Source: Schizochytrium sp. CCTCC M209059
Taxonomy: Eukaryota > Sar > Bigyra > Thraustochytrida > Thraustochytriidae
Reading direction: 5' to 3'
Assembly (NCBI GenBank): GCA_000818945.1
Contig: KN805415.1
Span: forward strand, 228,137-292,136
Length of the DNA: 64,000 nucleotides
A program made the position numbers and the translations under genes. Positions 1-9,785 of this stretch are shown here, one piece after another. Position 1 is the first letter of the stretch. The number at the start of each line of letters is the position of its first letter. The notes under the pieces are model-generated. The model was given only the letters and a program-made list of their open reading frames with translations, searched no databases and was not told where the DNA came from.

Positions 1-1787
1 TGGCGATTCCAGGAAACTTGGTTTGCAGTGCTCCCTTGACCAGGTCCGTCCCGAGCTCAATAGCGTCAGTCACCAATTGCGACAACCCATCGCCGTCAAA
101 GTCAATCAGCTTGGGATTCTGAATCGCACCTAGACTTGCGCGGAGATTGGTCACGTTGAGTGCGTAGGCAGCAGGCGAGACGCAGCGCAGCGCATTAGAA
201 AATGCGCCAAAAGGTTCATCAGCAAAGTCGACGTCGATGAGCTGTCCTACCTCCAGGTCTGAAAGCTGATCCGGATCCACGACCGCCAATACGCTCGCTT
301 CAAAAAAGAGGTCCGTCACTGTCACCTCAAAGGTAAAAGTAAAAGCGCTCGCGTCGCTCGTGCACAGATTCCTTGGAGGCGGATATTGGCAAGACTCCGT
401 GACCCAATCGCCGCGCTCCAGCTGCAAATACGCGCGGACCTGGAGAGAGACCTCGTCGACACCGAGCGTGTTGTTAAAGGTTCTTCGCAGGCGTTCGTCA
501 ACGGGTTCCTCAACGCCCAGATCCAAAATCTCAAACGTCGAAATCGTGCTGAGACCAACGACTTGCACGTACTCGAGACGCACAGTGGCATTGGTGACAT
601 TGAGCGGGATCGAAAGTTCCAACGCGGCATCAAGGTCAACAAGATCAATGGCGAGAGATCCAGCGGGGTCCGTGACGAGATCAATGAGCTCATTCACCAC
701 GGGACGAGGCGCATATTGTGGCTGATCGCTCGGGGCTCCCAGCCAGCCATTCAGCGCAACCGCCACGCCTTCCACGGCGGCGCTTGCGTTGAAGTCAATG
801 GCATTGTCCAGCTCTGTCTGGGTCACCTGTGTGTAGGGGGATGTGGCGAGAATGCTTGCGTCAAGGTCAGCGAGATTGACATCCTGACCTTCAGACAGGC
901 TCCACTCATCAACTTGATCCTTGATTTGCAAGAGAGCATCTCCGAGCGGACCTGGCTCGCCCGTTTCGCCAAGAACGGCTGCTTCCTCGGCTAGCTGACA
1001 GACGATGCCACTCACCACGGCCTCGGCAACGTCGATGATAAGAGCTAGAATAATATCTGTAAAGCCTGGGCCCAAAATGAGGCCAAAGTTGACTGGGCAC
1101 CACGCACCGAGACACACGATGAGATCTTCGATACCATCGCTCCCACTAACCAGTTCGAGGCCAAGATTTGGCTCAAGCAGACACTGGTCGTATGGGATCG
1201 TTAGCTCCTCCGGAAGCTCTTCATTGAGGGACTCGCTTGGATCTGTGCGGAACTCGAGGCCCAGGTCCAGCGATATGCCTTCCGCAAGATTTGACTGGTC
1301 GAGCGTGAACTCCCCTTCAAACGTGACAATGACGCCAATGCCTTCCAGCGTGATCTTCAAATCTTCGATGCGAATCCACCCTGTGCACCTCATGCGGATA
1401 TCCTCAACGCTGACAGATCCGCTCAGAAGTCGATCGCTATCTTGGACGAGATGACTCATGGTGATGTCGGCGATTTCTAGATTCTTACACTGCAGCTGCC
1501 AGACCGTGAAAACGCCGGACTCGATCAGGTCGCCCAGCTTGCCGCAGATGCCATCGCCCAGACAAATCTCCATTTCCTTGGCAAGAGGCGGCAAATTTTC
1601 CCAGTCGCCTGTGCAGACATCATCATTTTTGGTGGGTCCTGGGCATGGGCCCGGCTCAATACCAAACGTCTTATCGTCTAGGTAGTCTGCAAGGAAGTCT
1701 GCGTTCGCTCGGCCTGCCAGTAAACTACTCGTCGTCACCAGAGCCAAGAGCCAAAACGCCCTCATTGCCGTAAATCTGCTCGCCATG
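1..1787 (-). CDS. Large secreted protein of unknown function (5' part; continues past the left edge)
   Basis: Reading the minus strand from the ATG at 1787, the frame stays open for 595 codons to the window edge, so the C-terminus is missing. Residues 1 to about 29 form a clear signal peptide: a short basic start, a hydrophobic core rich in Leu/Ala/Thr, and an Ala-x-Ala-like end before Asp-Phe. The mature part has regularly spaced Cys residues, long alternating hydrophobic/polar stretches that suggest beta structure, and several N-glycosylation sequons (NVT, NAT, NNT) near residues 380-540. There is no recognisable catalytic motif. The amphipathic strands and a hydrophobic segment near residues 245-270 loosely recall BPI/LBP-type lipid-binding proteins, but that is a weak impression. 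It is divergently arranged with the lipase gene at 3232. That this is a real gene is well supported by its length and the signal peptide; its function is unknown. Confidence 0.8.
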
Positions 1788-3231
1788 GTTTGCCAAAGGT
1801 CTTCGCCCGCTCGACGCGCGCTGCTCCCTACTGTCTGCACCCTTTATTTGCAGATTCGGATGGGTCGCACCCGAGGCGTTTTCGGATACGAGTTTGATCG
1901 CCCCGTCCGTCGTCGCGGCTTCGAGGCTCTTCTTACACGAGTGCGTTGCGCGAGTTTGTCTCTTTTTCAGCGCGCTCGTACTTCCTCGCGGCCGCCGTTA
2001 CTCAGACTGTAGCCGCGGGCGATGAACGCGCAGCCCGGATTCGCGCTCGCACTCTTCTTCTTTCAATACGGCTGCTGCTTCTGCTTCTGTGCTCCAGCGT
2101 GTGGTCAGACTGCCTAGACCGCCTGCATCGTGCTCTGCCCATCAGTCTACTGACTGGTCGCCCCCCTGGCGGGGCTGGCTGTCGTCCGGCGCATTCTCTC
2201 CTCTCGCCTGAGCGGGTGTCTTCTCCAGCGTAGAGTCGCGTCGCTTGCGGCTGCTGTCGTGATCGTGATCGTGGCCGCGGTCGCGAACATCTCGGGCAAG
2301 CGTCCTGCTCTGGCTCGCGCGAGGGGGGGGGGAGGACATACGCCCAGCTGCGGGCGGCTGGTGACTTTTTTCGCGCGTAAGATACCGCTTCGCCATATGA
2401 CGCTCGCCGCCACGTCCGCCCATGCGCGGCGGCGGGCGCAGGATGCCGCGGCTCCGTCTCGCGCCGTTCTTGATGTCGCTGCGCAGCGCCATCCTCGCCG
2501 TCCGTCCCTGCCTCCCTCTCTGTCCACTCCCGGCTCGCGGGCCTCTCCGCCCAGCCCGGACGCGCGTCCGGCAACACCGACGGCAAGAACGGCAACAACA
2601 ACGGCATCAGCGCACGAGTCTGGGCCTGCGCTGCGCGCGATGTTGTCGACGGCGTCGCGTCCCAGGCCACGACTGCAGTCCCAAGGTAGGGCGCGAAGTG
2701 AAGTACCGGTGACTGCGGGGCGTGCATCTGCGGGGAGGGTCAGGGTGACTGTGGGCCGGGGCGGATCGCGGGGCGAGACGAGATCGAGATCAGGATACGC
2801 TGGGCCGGGCCAGGCCGCAATCTGGCGGCGAGCGGGAGAAAGGGGAAAACAGGGATGCGGTGCGGGCGTGAAAGAGGTTTCGGAGAGGCCAAAACGGGAT
2901 CTTCGAGCCGCCAGCGAGAGTGAGGGGCAGGACATACAGACAAAAGTCGGAGAACACAGTCTGCGATCCGGAACCGAAACGAGCTCGCCTGCGTGGCTAC
3001 TGAGCAAGGTAGAGATCGAGCGGGTTACGGACGAGGTAGCAGGTCACAGCGCGCGGGAAAAAGGTGAAAGCAGTCCTGCGATTGACAAAAGTCTTGGCCC
3101 GCGCCAGAGCAAAGCAAGAGCAAAGCACACAACCCTCAATTGCTCGTCGCTTGCTTGCTTGCTTGCTTGCTTGCTTGATCGCTCGATCTCTCGTGGTGAG
3201 CACTAGAGGCAGTGCAAAAGAGAGAAAGACA
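1788..3231. other. Divergent intergenic spacer, GC-rich
   Basis: This stretch separates the divergent secreted-protein and lipase genes and should hold both promoters. Long frames on both strands here are compositional: they overlap each other, are rich in Arg/Ala/Pro/Ser and show no domain. A (TTGC)n microsatellite lies at about 3149-3177, just upstream of the lipase start. I see no RNA gene. Confidence 0.6.
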
Positions 3232-4809
3232 ATGAGGAGGCGAAGTTCGCTCGTCGCAATGGCGATGGCGATCACGGCGATGGCGAGCGTGCCCGGACAC
3301 AGTGCGGCCAAGGAGGTGGCCGTCTTCATTCATGGCCTCGGCGGTTTTGCTCCCGACGAGTTCTTTGGCTTCCCTTACTGGGTGTACATTAATGAGTTCA
3401 CAGAGCGCGGCTTCGAGGCGTACCAAGCCGAGGTCGGCCCCGTCAGCAGCAACCACGACCGCGCGTGCGAGGCGTACGCGCAAATCATGGGCACCGTCGT
3501 GGACTACGGCAAGGTGCACAGCGAGCGGCACGGGCACAATCGATATGGACGGAACTTTACGGGCAAAGGATTCTATCCCGAGTGGTCGACGGAAAACCCT
3601 ATTCACATCCTCGGTCACAGTATGGGTGGGTCTACGATCCGCAAGCTCGAGATCTTGCTTCAGGAGGGTATCCAAGAGGAGATCGACGCCACGCCTCCCG
3701 AAGAGCTCTCTCCGCTCTTTGCAGGTCTCGGCACCATGATCAAAACCATGACATCCTTTTCCGCAACGCACGATGGTAGCACGCTCGAGCCCTTGCTGGG
3801 CGAGGACATCGTGCGCGTCATTGAAGTCTTTATTCTCGGTTTTGCAGGCATATCCGAGGACACCTTTATTGACGAGATCTATGGGTTCGACCTGAGCCAG
3901 TGGAATATCACCAAGCTGTCCAACGAAACGATTGGAGACTTTTTCGCGCGTGTGCGCGAGTCGCCGATTTGGAGTGTCGACAATCTCGATCTTGCGCCCT
4001 TTGACCTGTCCCCCGACGGTGCGTTGGTGCAGCAGGAGGCTGGACAGCACGCGTACCCGGACACACACTATTTTGCGTTCGCTACATCACTTACTCAGCC
4101 AGTCTACCGGTGCAACGACGAAGAGACGGTCTGCGGGTACGCCCACGAGGCCTCGCCCCTTATGTGGGCTGGACTCAGTCCCTTTGCCAACATCATTGGA
4201 GACGTCGAGCAGCCTCAGGCTTTGCGCGAAAACGATGGCCTTGTTCCTGTGGAAAGCAGCAAGTGCCCGCAACTTGCATACCCGGACACAACTTGCATTC
4301 CTTTTGACCCAAACAGCGACAACGACGACTGGGAATGGGTCCCCGGTCAATGGTACTATCAGTACACCTTGCTGGACCATTTGCAGATTATCGGGTGGAC
4401 TTACAATGATGCTGATGACGACCGTGCACGCGCAAACTTTGCAAATCAGGCGCAACGCATCCTGCGTGCTGTTGGCGCTGATGGAGGCACCGACGTTGAT
4501 TCTACAATGGCCCCGACACCTTTCAAGGACGCCGCTGCCGACGAGGGACGCAGCGCAAGTGAAGTAGCGGCCATTGCGGGGGGAAGCGTGGGTTCTGCCT
4601 TGGCCCTCGCCGCGCTCGCACTGGTTCTTTGGATTCGACGGAGCAGCTCTGCGACCTTTGCGGCGGATCCTGCAACTTCATTACCAACGTCGGCGTCCGC
4701 TTCACCTTCGGCAGGTTTGCAATCCGCGCGTGTAGGCAGGCGAGAGCCTGCATCTATCGTGGTGTCTTCGGCGAATCCTTCGTATGTGGCTCGAGAGCCA
4801 AATTTCTGA
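3232..4809 (+). CDS. Membrane-anchored triacylglycerol lipase, bacterial GX/family I.5 type
   Basis: This 525-residue protein hydrolyses ester bonds, probably of acylglycerols, at the cell surface or in the secretory lumen. I chose the ATG at 3232 because it directly precedes a signal peptide (residues 1-25); the frame is open further upstream but has no earlier ATG. The fold is recognisable from HGLGGF (oxyanion region), the segment around HSERHGHNRYGR (the His-rich motif of Geobacillus/Staphylococcus lipases), the nucleophile elbow GHSMG with Ser130, ATHDGS, then Asp335 in ENDGLVP and His383 in LDHLQIIG. The order and spacing match the Ser/Asp/His triad of that bacterial family. Unlike the bacterial enzymes, it has a Ser/Asp-rich linker and a hydrophobic helix at about residues 450-470 followed by a basic tail, indicating a type I membrane anchor. 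Family assignment is by remembered motifs; substrate and localisation are inference. Confidence 0.88.
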   Translation: MRRRSSLVAMAMAITAMASVPGHSAAKEVAVFIHGLGGFAPDEFFGFPYWVYINEFTERGFEAYQAEVGPVSSNHDRACEAYAQIMGTVVDYGKVHSERHGHNRYGRNFTGKGFYPEWSTENPIHILGHSMGGSTIRKLEILLQEGIQEEIDATPPEELSPLFAGLGTMIKTMTSFSATHDGSTLEPLLGEDIVRVIEVFILGFAGISEDTFIDEIYGFDLSQWNITKLSNETIGDFFARVRESPIWSVDNLDLAPFDLSPDGALVQQEAGQHAYPDTHYFAFATSLTQPVYRCNDEETVCGYAHEASPLMWAGLSPFANIIGDVEQPQALRENDGLVPVESSKCPQLAYPDTTCIPFDPNSDNDDWEWVPGQWYYQYTLLDHLQIIGWTYNDADDDRARANFANQAQRILRAVGADGGTDVDSTMAPTPFKDAAADEGRSASEVAAIAGGSVGSALALAALALVLWIRRSSSATFAADPATSLPTSASASPSAGLQSARVGRREPASIVVSSANPSYVAREPNF

Positions 4810-5226
4810 GGGCGCCTTGGTTCGAGCGAATACAAGCGAAGACGAGGAAGACTGTAGCCCGGAAAAGAAAAGAAAAGAAAAGAGAAAAAGAGACGCGATG
4901 CAGTTAGTCAGGCGTAGGCGCGCAATGACTTTCTCACACGGCTGTCGTTGTCGCACGAGATCCTGCGTGTTCTACTTCACTGTACTGTACAGTACAGTAC
5001 TATGTTGTATTGTGTGGTGAGTTCTCTCCTATTAAATGCTCGTTGACACGCGTACATAAATGTTGGCAAAACTTGTTTGTTTGATTGTTTGTTTGATTGT
5101 TTGTTTGTTGGTCTGTTTGGTTTCTTTTTGTTGACACGTCTTGTGAAAAGTGGAAGGTTACGAGGCACGAAGAGTCTTGCATGACGATCGCGAATGCGCA
5201 CAAGAACGAACGTTGTGATGTGGTGG
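4810..5226. other. Convergent intergenic spacer
   Basis: Between the 3' ends of the lipase and PHD/ZZ genes. It holds an AAAAG-type run (about 4860-4890), a palindromic TACTGTACAGTAC block (about 4980-5000) and a GTTTGTTTGATT tandem repeat (about 5075-5112). No gene seen. Confidence 0.6.
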
Positions 5227-7695
5227 TCAGAGGGCGATGCGCTGCGCCCGATGCGTGCCGTGGTGCACGCACGGCTTGGTCCCTGAAGGGGACTCCGAGT
5301 TTAGTGATGAGGACATCGATGCTTCAGAAGAGGCCTTGGGATTGTTTGCATGGCGAACGAAATTCTGATGACAGTCGTTGCAAGCATCAAAGTTGTTGCA
5401 AACAAGGCAGCGCCAGCGCGACTTTGAAATCTGTTTCTGGCACGAGTCGCAGATGAACTCGATGGGTCCCGTCTCGGCGTAAATCCTCCCGTGCTTGACC
5501 TTTTCTGAAGTCGACATTCCAAGCGTCGGCGAGTTCACCGTCCCTCGATGTTCCTCGCCAAGTTTGGGCAAGCACTCGACGCAAAAGTAAGGTTCGACCA
5601 TATAGATTAGCCGGTCGCGGAGCTCGTCGACGGTTTCTTTGCCATCGTCGCGCGCAAGCTTGTCCACATTCAAGCCGAGACGATGAATGCACCGAATGTG
5701 ATAACCCCTATCACATCCGTCGCAAAGGACCGTCGAATCGTCCACATTTCCCCGCAGGTTACAGGCCCGGCATCGAAAGCTCTCGTCCAGAAAGACGGGC
5801 GCCGGCAACTTCTTTGAGGCTTCTCGTGCAAGTGAGAGAGACTTCTTCTTGATATTGGCTTCCGCCAGAGAGGCGTGTGCCCTTGCAGCGGCTCCCAAAC
5901 TCGCGCTCGTGCCGGCGCGAGCCTTTTTATTGGCGGAGCCTCCTCCCATGGTACTTGGACTCCGTTTCTTTCGAAGCGCCGAGGGTGTTGCGGCTGCAGA
6001 ACTCGAGGAGCGTGATCGTGCCAGTGACGGAGTCAGGCGGCCGGATTCACCACCGCCCATGCTGCTCAGGTCTCCTTGCGAGGCCTGGGCCAGCACGGAA
6101 GTGCTCCCTACAGAAGCGACACTTCCCTGTGCGGCGGAAGTTCGCCCGCGCTTACGCGCCGCTCGCCTCGAGCATGTTTCAAGATGATTGGCGAAACGCG
6201 TCACGCCAACTTTGCACTTGCACAACTGGCACACACACAGCTGTTTTGTTGTCACGGCGTCCACGTTAAGGTGAACGTCGCGATAAGAGAGGACTTCGGA
6301 CGCCTCCTCGTCTGGCCAGCAATATCGGTTTTTCCAACGCCTGTGCCGCTCCACGAAGCGCTCCACGCGGTTCATGGGCAATGGCGAAATGACGTCGGCG
6401 CGGGCTCCTCCGTCCCGCCACGGCGGCGGCGCCAGTACTTCTTCTTTGGGCGCTTGCAACGGAATGGGAGCTTCAGGCTTGACAAAGCTCGAGCCACCCG
6501 CTGCCAATGATACGTTGCCCCCTTGGGGGACCTCGGGGTTCGCAGCCGCCCTGCTCGTCTTTTCTTCGACAGCCTTTGTGACGGGAAAGATTTTGGTTGG
6601 GGCCACTGTTGCCTTGGGTTTGGACGGCGTCGACGTCTTGGCTAGAGTCTGGGCTTCTTTTTGAGCTTTGGATTTGCCTTCTGGTACCAAGCTCGTGGTA
6701 TTTTTGGGCGTTGCGGTGTTCACGTTTTTGTCAACGGCAGGCCCAGGCTTGCGTGCGCTCCCACCATTGCCCTGGGGTGCCTGAGGGGCGCTCATGGGTT
6801 GCTTTTGTTTTTTAATGGGTTGTGGTGGTTTTTTCGCTGGCGAGGATTGACTTGCGCTTAGCTTGTTGGGGGCTGACTGCCTCGGCTTTTTCGACGGAGA
6901 AGAAGAAGAAGAAGAAGAAGAAGAAGCGGGAAAAGAAGAAAAAGAAGAGGAAGGCACTGTGCTCGCGTTCGTATGGGTTCCAGATCGCGCGTACTGCGCC
7001 TGCATTCCGGCGTTGTGGCCTTGTTGCAGCGGCGCGTTGTAATGTTGTATGGGCCCGTGAGATTGTCTAGAAGGAGGCTGTTGTGACTGAAACTGCCCGA
7101 GCTGAGACTGATGGGGGCCCGAGGCGGCCTGAGGCAGATGCAAGTGATTAAGTCCTCCGAACTGGCTTAGTATGCGTTGCTGCAGCTCGTTCAGTGATGT
7201 ATCGGGACGACTTGGTTGTGCTGGTTGTGATTGGGGATTCGCGTAAAAGGTCGACTGGTTTGCGTACTGTTGGAGATGGAGTTGCAATTGCTGCTCTTGG
7301 TGTTTTTTCAGTTGCTCCTGCTGCTTCTGCAGCTCTTCCTGCTGCTTTTGCAGCTGCAAAAGAAGACTGTCATGGTACGCTGACGAAACGGATGGGTCTA
7401 AACCAGCCGGTAGGAATTGGCGAACCTGCTGCAACACTGAGGAGGGTAATGACATTTGCGACGTCGAGGTTCCAGGCCCCACGCCCGAGGTGTGCATGCC
7501 TTGGGCAGGCCATAGTCCACTCTGCGCCTGCTGCGACGACGACTGCTGCTGCTGCTGCTGCTGCTGCTGCGTCCGTGTCGGCAGCCCTATGGCCTGCATG
7601 AGACTATGCACATAGCTCTGTGCTCCAAAGCCGGGCTCCTGCTGTTGCTGCTGTTGCTGCTGGTGCTGCTGCTGTAACGACTGCTGCTGGCCCAT
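5227..7695 (-). CDS. Chromatin-type protein with SGF11-like zinc finger, PHD finger and ZZ finger
   Basis: This 822-residue protein is probably a nuclear chromatin reader or coactivator subunit. Residues 1 to about 180 are Gln-rich, followed by Ser/Pro/Lys-rich low complexity with a poly-Ser run near residue 260. At about 484-507 lies a Cys2-His-Cys finger (CQLC...RFANHLETC) that closely resembles the SGF11/ataxin-7-like finger of SAGA deubiquitinase modules. A PHD finger spans about 638-704 (CRAC...LCDGCDRGYHIRC...FCVEC) with a long insertion before the last Cys pair. A ZZ finger follows at about 744-781 (CDSCQKQI...CNDCHQNF). I do not know a named protein with this exact order. The Gln-rich frame stays open about 80 codons upstream of this ATG without another Met, so an upstream exon is possible. 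SAGA membership is inference from domain types. Confidence 0.82.
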   Translation of the reverse strand: MGQQQSLQQQHQQQQQQQQEPGFGAQSYVHSLMQAIGLPTRTQQQQQQQQQSSSQQAQSGLWPAQGMHTSGVGPGTSTSQMSLPSSVLQQVRQFLPAGLDPSVSSAYHDSLLLQLQKQQEELQKQQEQLKKHQEQQLQLHLQQYANQSTFYANPQSQPAQPSRPDTSLNELQQRILSQFGGLNHLHLPQAASGPHQSQLGQFQSQQPPSRQSHGPIQHYNAPLQQGHNAGMQAQYARSGTHTNASTVPSSSFSSFPASSSSSSSSSPSKKPRQSAPNKLSASQSSPAKKPPQPIKKQKQPMSAPQAPQGNGGSARKPGPAVDKNVNTATPKNTTSLVPEGKSKAQKEAQTLAKTSTPSKPKATVAPTKIFPVTKAVEEKTSRAAANPEVPQGGNVSLAAGGSSFVKPEAPIPLQAPKEEVLAPPPWRDGGARADVISPLPMNRVERFVERHRRWKNRYCWPDEEASEVLSYRDVHLNVDAVTTKQLCVCQLCKCKVGVTRFANHLETCSRRAARKRGRTSAAQGSVASVGSTSVLAQASQGDLSSMGGGESGRLTPSLARSRSSSSAAATPSALRKKRSPSTMGGGSANKKARAGTSASLGAAARAHASLAEANIKKKSLSLAREASKKLPAPVFLDESFRCRACNLRGNVDDSTVLCDGCDRGYHIRCIHRLGLNVDKLARDDGKETVDELRDRLIYMVEPYFCVECLPKLGEEHRGTVNSPTLGMSTSEKVKHGRIYAETGPIEFICDSCQKQISKSRWRCLVCNNFDACNDCHQNFVRHANNPKASSEASMSSSLNSESPSGTKPCVHHGTHRAQRIAL

Positions 7696-7800
7696 GGGTC
7701 GCTGCTGCCGAGCCTGCTGCTGCTGCCGCTGCTGTTGCTGCTGCTGCAGCGGTGACTGCTGCTGCTGCTGCTGCTGCGGCCGCTGCCGCTGCCGCTGCTG
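7542..7800. repeat. CTG/CAG-rich triplet repeat tract
   Basis: Interrupted CTG runs (for example 7542-7569 and 7756-7776) encode poly-Gln of the PHD/ZZ protein on the minus strand and extend upstream of its first Met. In other frames they give poly-Ala or poly-Ser, which produces false open frames. Confidence 0.85.
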
Positions 7801-9152
7801 CTGCGCCGCAGGCGCGTCGGGCCCGGGCCCGAAGCTGGCCCCGGCGCCGGCGCCGGCCCGGGGCGCGGCGGGCCGGTCTGTTCCACTCCTGCTCGGGCTG
7901 CGCGTCTGCTTCCTTCCCGTCCACCGGCATTCGTTCGTTCATTCATTCATTCATTCGCTCTTTCATTCATTCATTCGCTCGCTCGTCCGCTCCTCCCTTC
8001 GATCGATCGACCGTTCCGTGCGTACTCGTAGCTCGCGTAGCAGAGGCCCGGATCAATCGCGCGCCCGGGTCGAGCAGCTGGGGAGGACAAAGCGAGAATG
8101 AATGCAACGCGAGCGAGAGGTTCTCGAGGATGGCGCGGCCCGCAATGGTCGGCGACAGCGAAATGCTCGTTTGGAAAGGACGAGCGGCGCGAAGAAAGCA
8201 AGAAGGGATCAGCGCCCTCCCGTCTCAGCAGCAATGTGTAATGTGCTGTCTGTCTTCAAACAGTCGAACAACACGAAATGCATATCCATATGACGACCGT
8301 GAGTGACCGCACTGTCAGCGGCTCTTTTTCTTTTTACAAAAGAGGTTTCACGAGCTCGAAGAGGGAGGGACGTGTGGTCAAGGAAAAGAGATATTGACGG
8401 CGATGAATCGGACGAAAAGGATCAACACAAGGATCGCAAGCGTTTCCTTTTTGAAGGAGCCACTTCCATCACACAATACGCTTTGTCAACCAAAATATGG
8501 ACAAGTACGACTGACCTTTTTACAAGCCACATTCGTTCCTTTTTCATATCCTGCATCTATCTTGCGTTTTGTCTCTATGTCTGACTGATTCCATGCTCTT
8601 CGTGGCGGGTTAGCTCTTCATTCCTTTGCTGTGACCATCTACCTTTTACCAGGATGACATGAGTCTTCACGGCACTCCCTCGCAGAAACGGCTGGCTACC
8701 TTGGCGAGAAAAATTCTGCGCGCTCGTTCAGCCAGGGCAGCAAGTGAAATGATCTATTCGCACACGAACCCAGGGCCGTCCCGCCCCGTGCATCACAGTA
8801 TACACATTGCCATCCTTCGCCATCCTTCACGCACACAGTGGCTTTGGGGGGGGGCGATGAGCGATCTGCGCAACGCAATTTCATCATCGCCAAACAACAA
8901 GATAGGCAGGCCTAGCTTCCACGTTGGCCAGCAGCGGCGATCATCCGAGTCAAGCAAATCGATAACGTGCTATCAGACAGACCTACGCACGAGCGAGTGA
9001 GCGAGAAGAAGAAGGGGAGACCCCGGAGACAGGAGCAGGACAGGCGGCGACTCGTGCGCTTTGAGGCGAAAGTACACCGACCCTGGCTGACTGGCTGCCT
9101 GGCTGCCTGACTGCGTGTCAGTACTGAAGAGAGAGTATACTTCGCACATACC
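7696..9152. other. Divergent intergenic spacer
   Basis: Upstream of both the PHD/ZZ gene and the ER membrane protein gene. It contains the end of the CTG tract, a GC-rich block (7800-7880), an ATTC-type repeat (about 7935-7985) and otherwise unremarkable DNA. Open frames here are repeat-driven. No RNA gene recognised. Confidence 0.55.
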
Positions 9153-9785
9153 ATGGTCGTGATGTTGAGCAAGAAGACCGCGGTCCTCGGCCTCTTTGTT
9201 GGAGTGCTCGCCCTGAGCGCCCCCGCGAGCAGCGTGTTGGCCGAAGAGGTCGATATCCCAGAACCCGCAGAGTCCGAAGACGTCTTTGGTGCGGACAAGG
9301 AGGATGATATCGACGTGATGGATATCAATGAGGAATTCGGTGACAACGATGGAGATGACGCTGCTGCCGCCGGTGCCGCTGACGAACAGCCACAGGTGAG
9401 CGCCGAAGAGGTAGAGCGACTGCAAAAGCTATTTTCTCAGCTCTCTGAGGAGTGTAATGAGCAGGTGCGGCTTGCATACACCGAAGGCAAAGAGCTTTCG
9501 GACGACTGCAAAGAAGAGGTTCAGACCATCATGAGGCGAGAGAACGCCAATGCCAAGGCCGCTAATGCTGCCAATCCTGCCAAAGATTCAGACAAGTCAG
9601 ACCCAACATTCACCATTTTGGGCTTCGTGGTCCTACTCCTTGCTGGTCTTGTGGCCTGGGGCGTCTATGCGCAACGCACCATTATTGACCAGATGCCTGA
9701 GACTAAGCCCAAAAAGCTTTCCAAGCAGAAGCAGCTCAAGCTTAAGATGAAGGAACAAAAGCGCGCCGGACCTAGCATTCAGTGA
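9153..9785 (+). CDS. Single-pass membrane protein, acidic lumenal and basic cytosolic parts
   Basis: This 210-residue protein has a signal peptide (residues 1-30, ending in an Ala-rich site), a strongly acidic segment (about 31-70), a helical segment with two Cys (C101 and C119) that could form a disulfide, a transmembrane helix at about 153-173 and a short Lys-rich cytosolic tail. The layout is that of a type I membrane protein of the ER or secretory pathway. The ATG at 9153 sits in ACCATGG context; a second Met at codon 4 is an alternative. I do not recognise the family. The charge pattern loosely recalls translocon-associated proteins such as TRAP-alpha, but I see no diagnostic motif. It is convergent with the MFS gene downstream. 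Confidence 0.75.
   Translation: MVVMLSKKTAVLGLFVGVLALSAPASSVLAEEVDIPEPAESEDVFGADKEDDIDVMDINEEFGDNDGDDAAAAGAADEQPQVSAEEVERLQKLFSQLSEECNEQVRLAYTEGKELSDDCKEEVQTIMRRENANAKAANAANPAKDSDKSDPTFTILGFVVLLLAGLVAWGVYAQRTIIDQMPETKPKKLSKQKQLKLKMKEQKRAGPSIQ

Noticed and set aside
2002..3007. Long overlapping frames on both strands between the first two genes
   Set aside because: They are Arg/Ala/Ser/Pro-rich, overlap in several frames, lack domains, and reflect GC bias.
3136..4068. 310-codon antisense frame over the lipase gene
   Set aside because: Shadow of a GC-biased coding sequence; the lipase motifs are clear on the plus strand.
7604..8306. Poly-Ala, poly-Ser and poly-Cys frames around the CTG tract
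   Set aside because: Products of reading the same triplet repeat in other frames and on the other strand.
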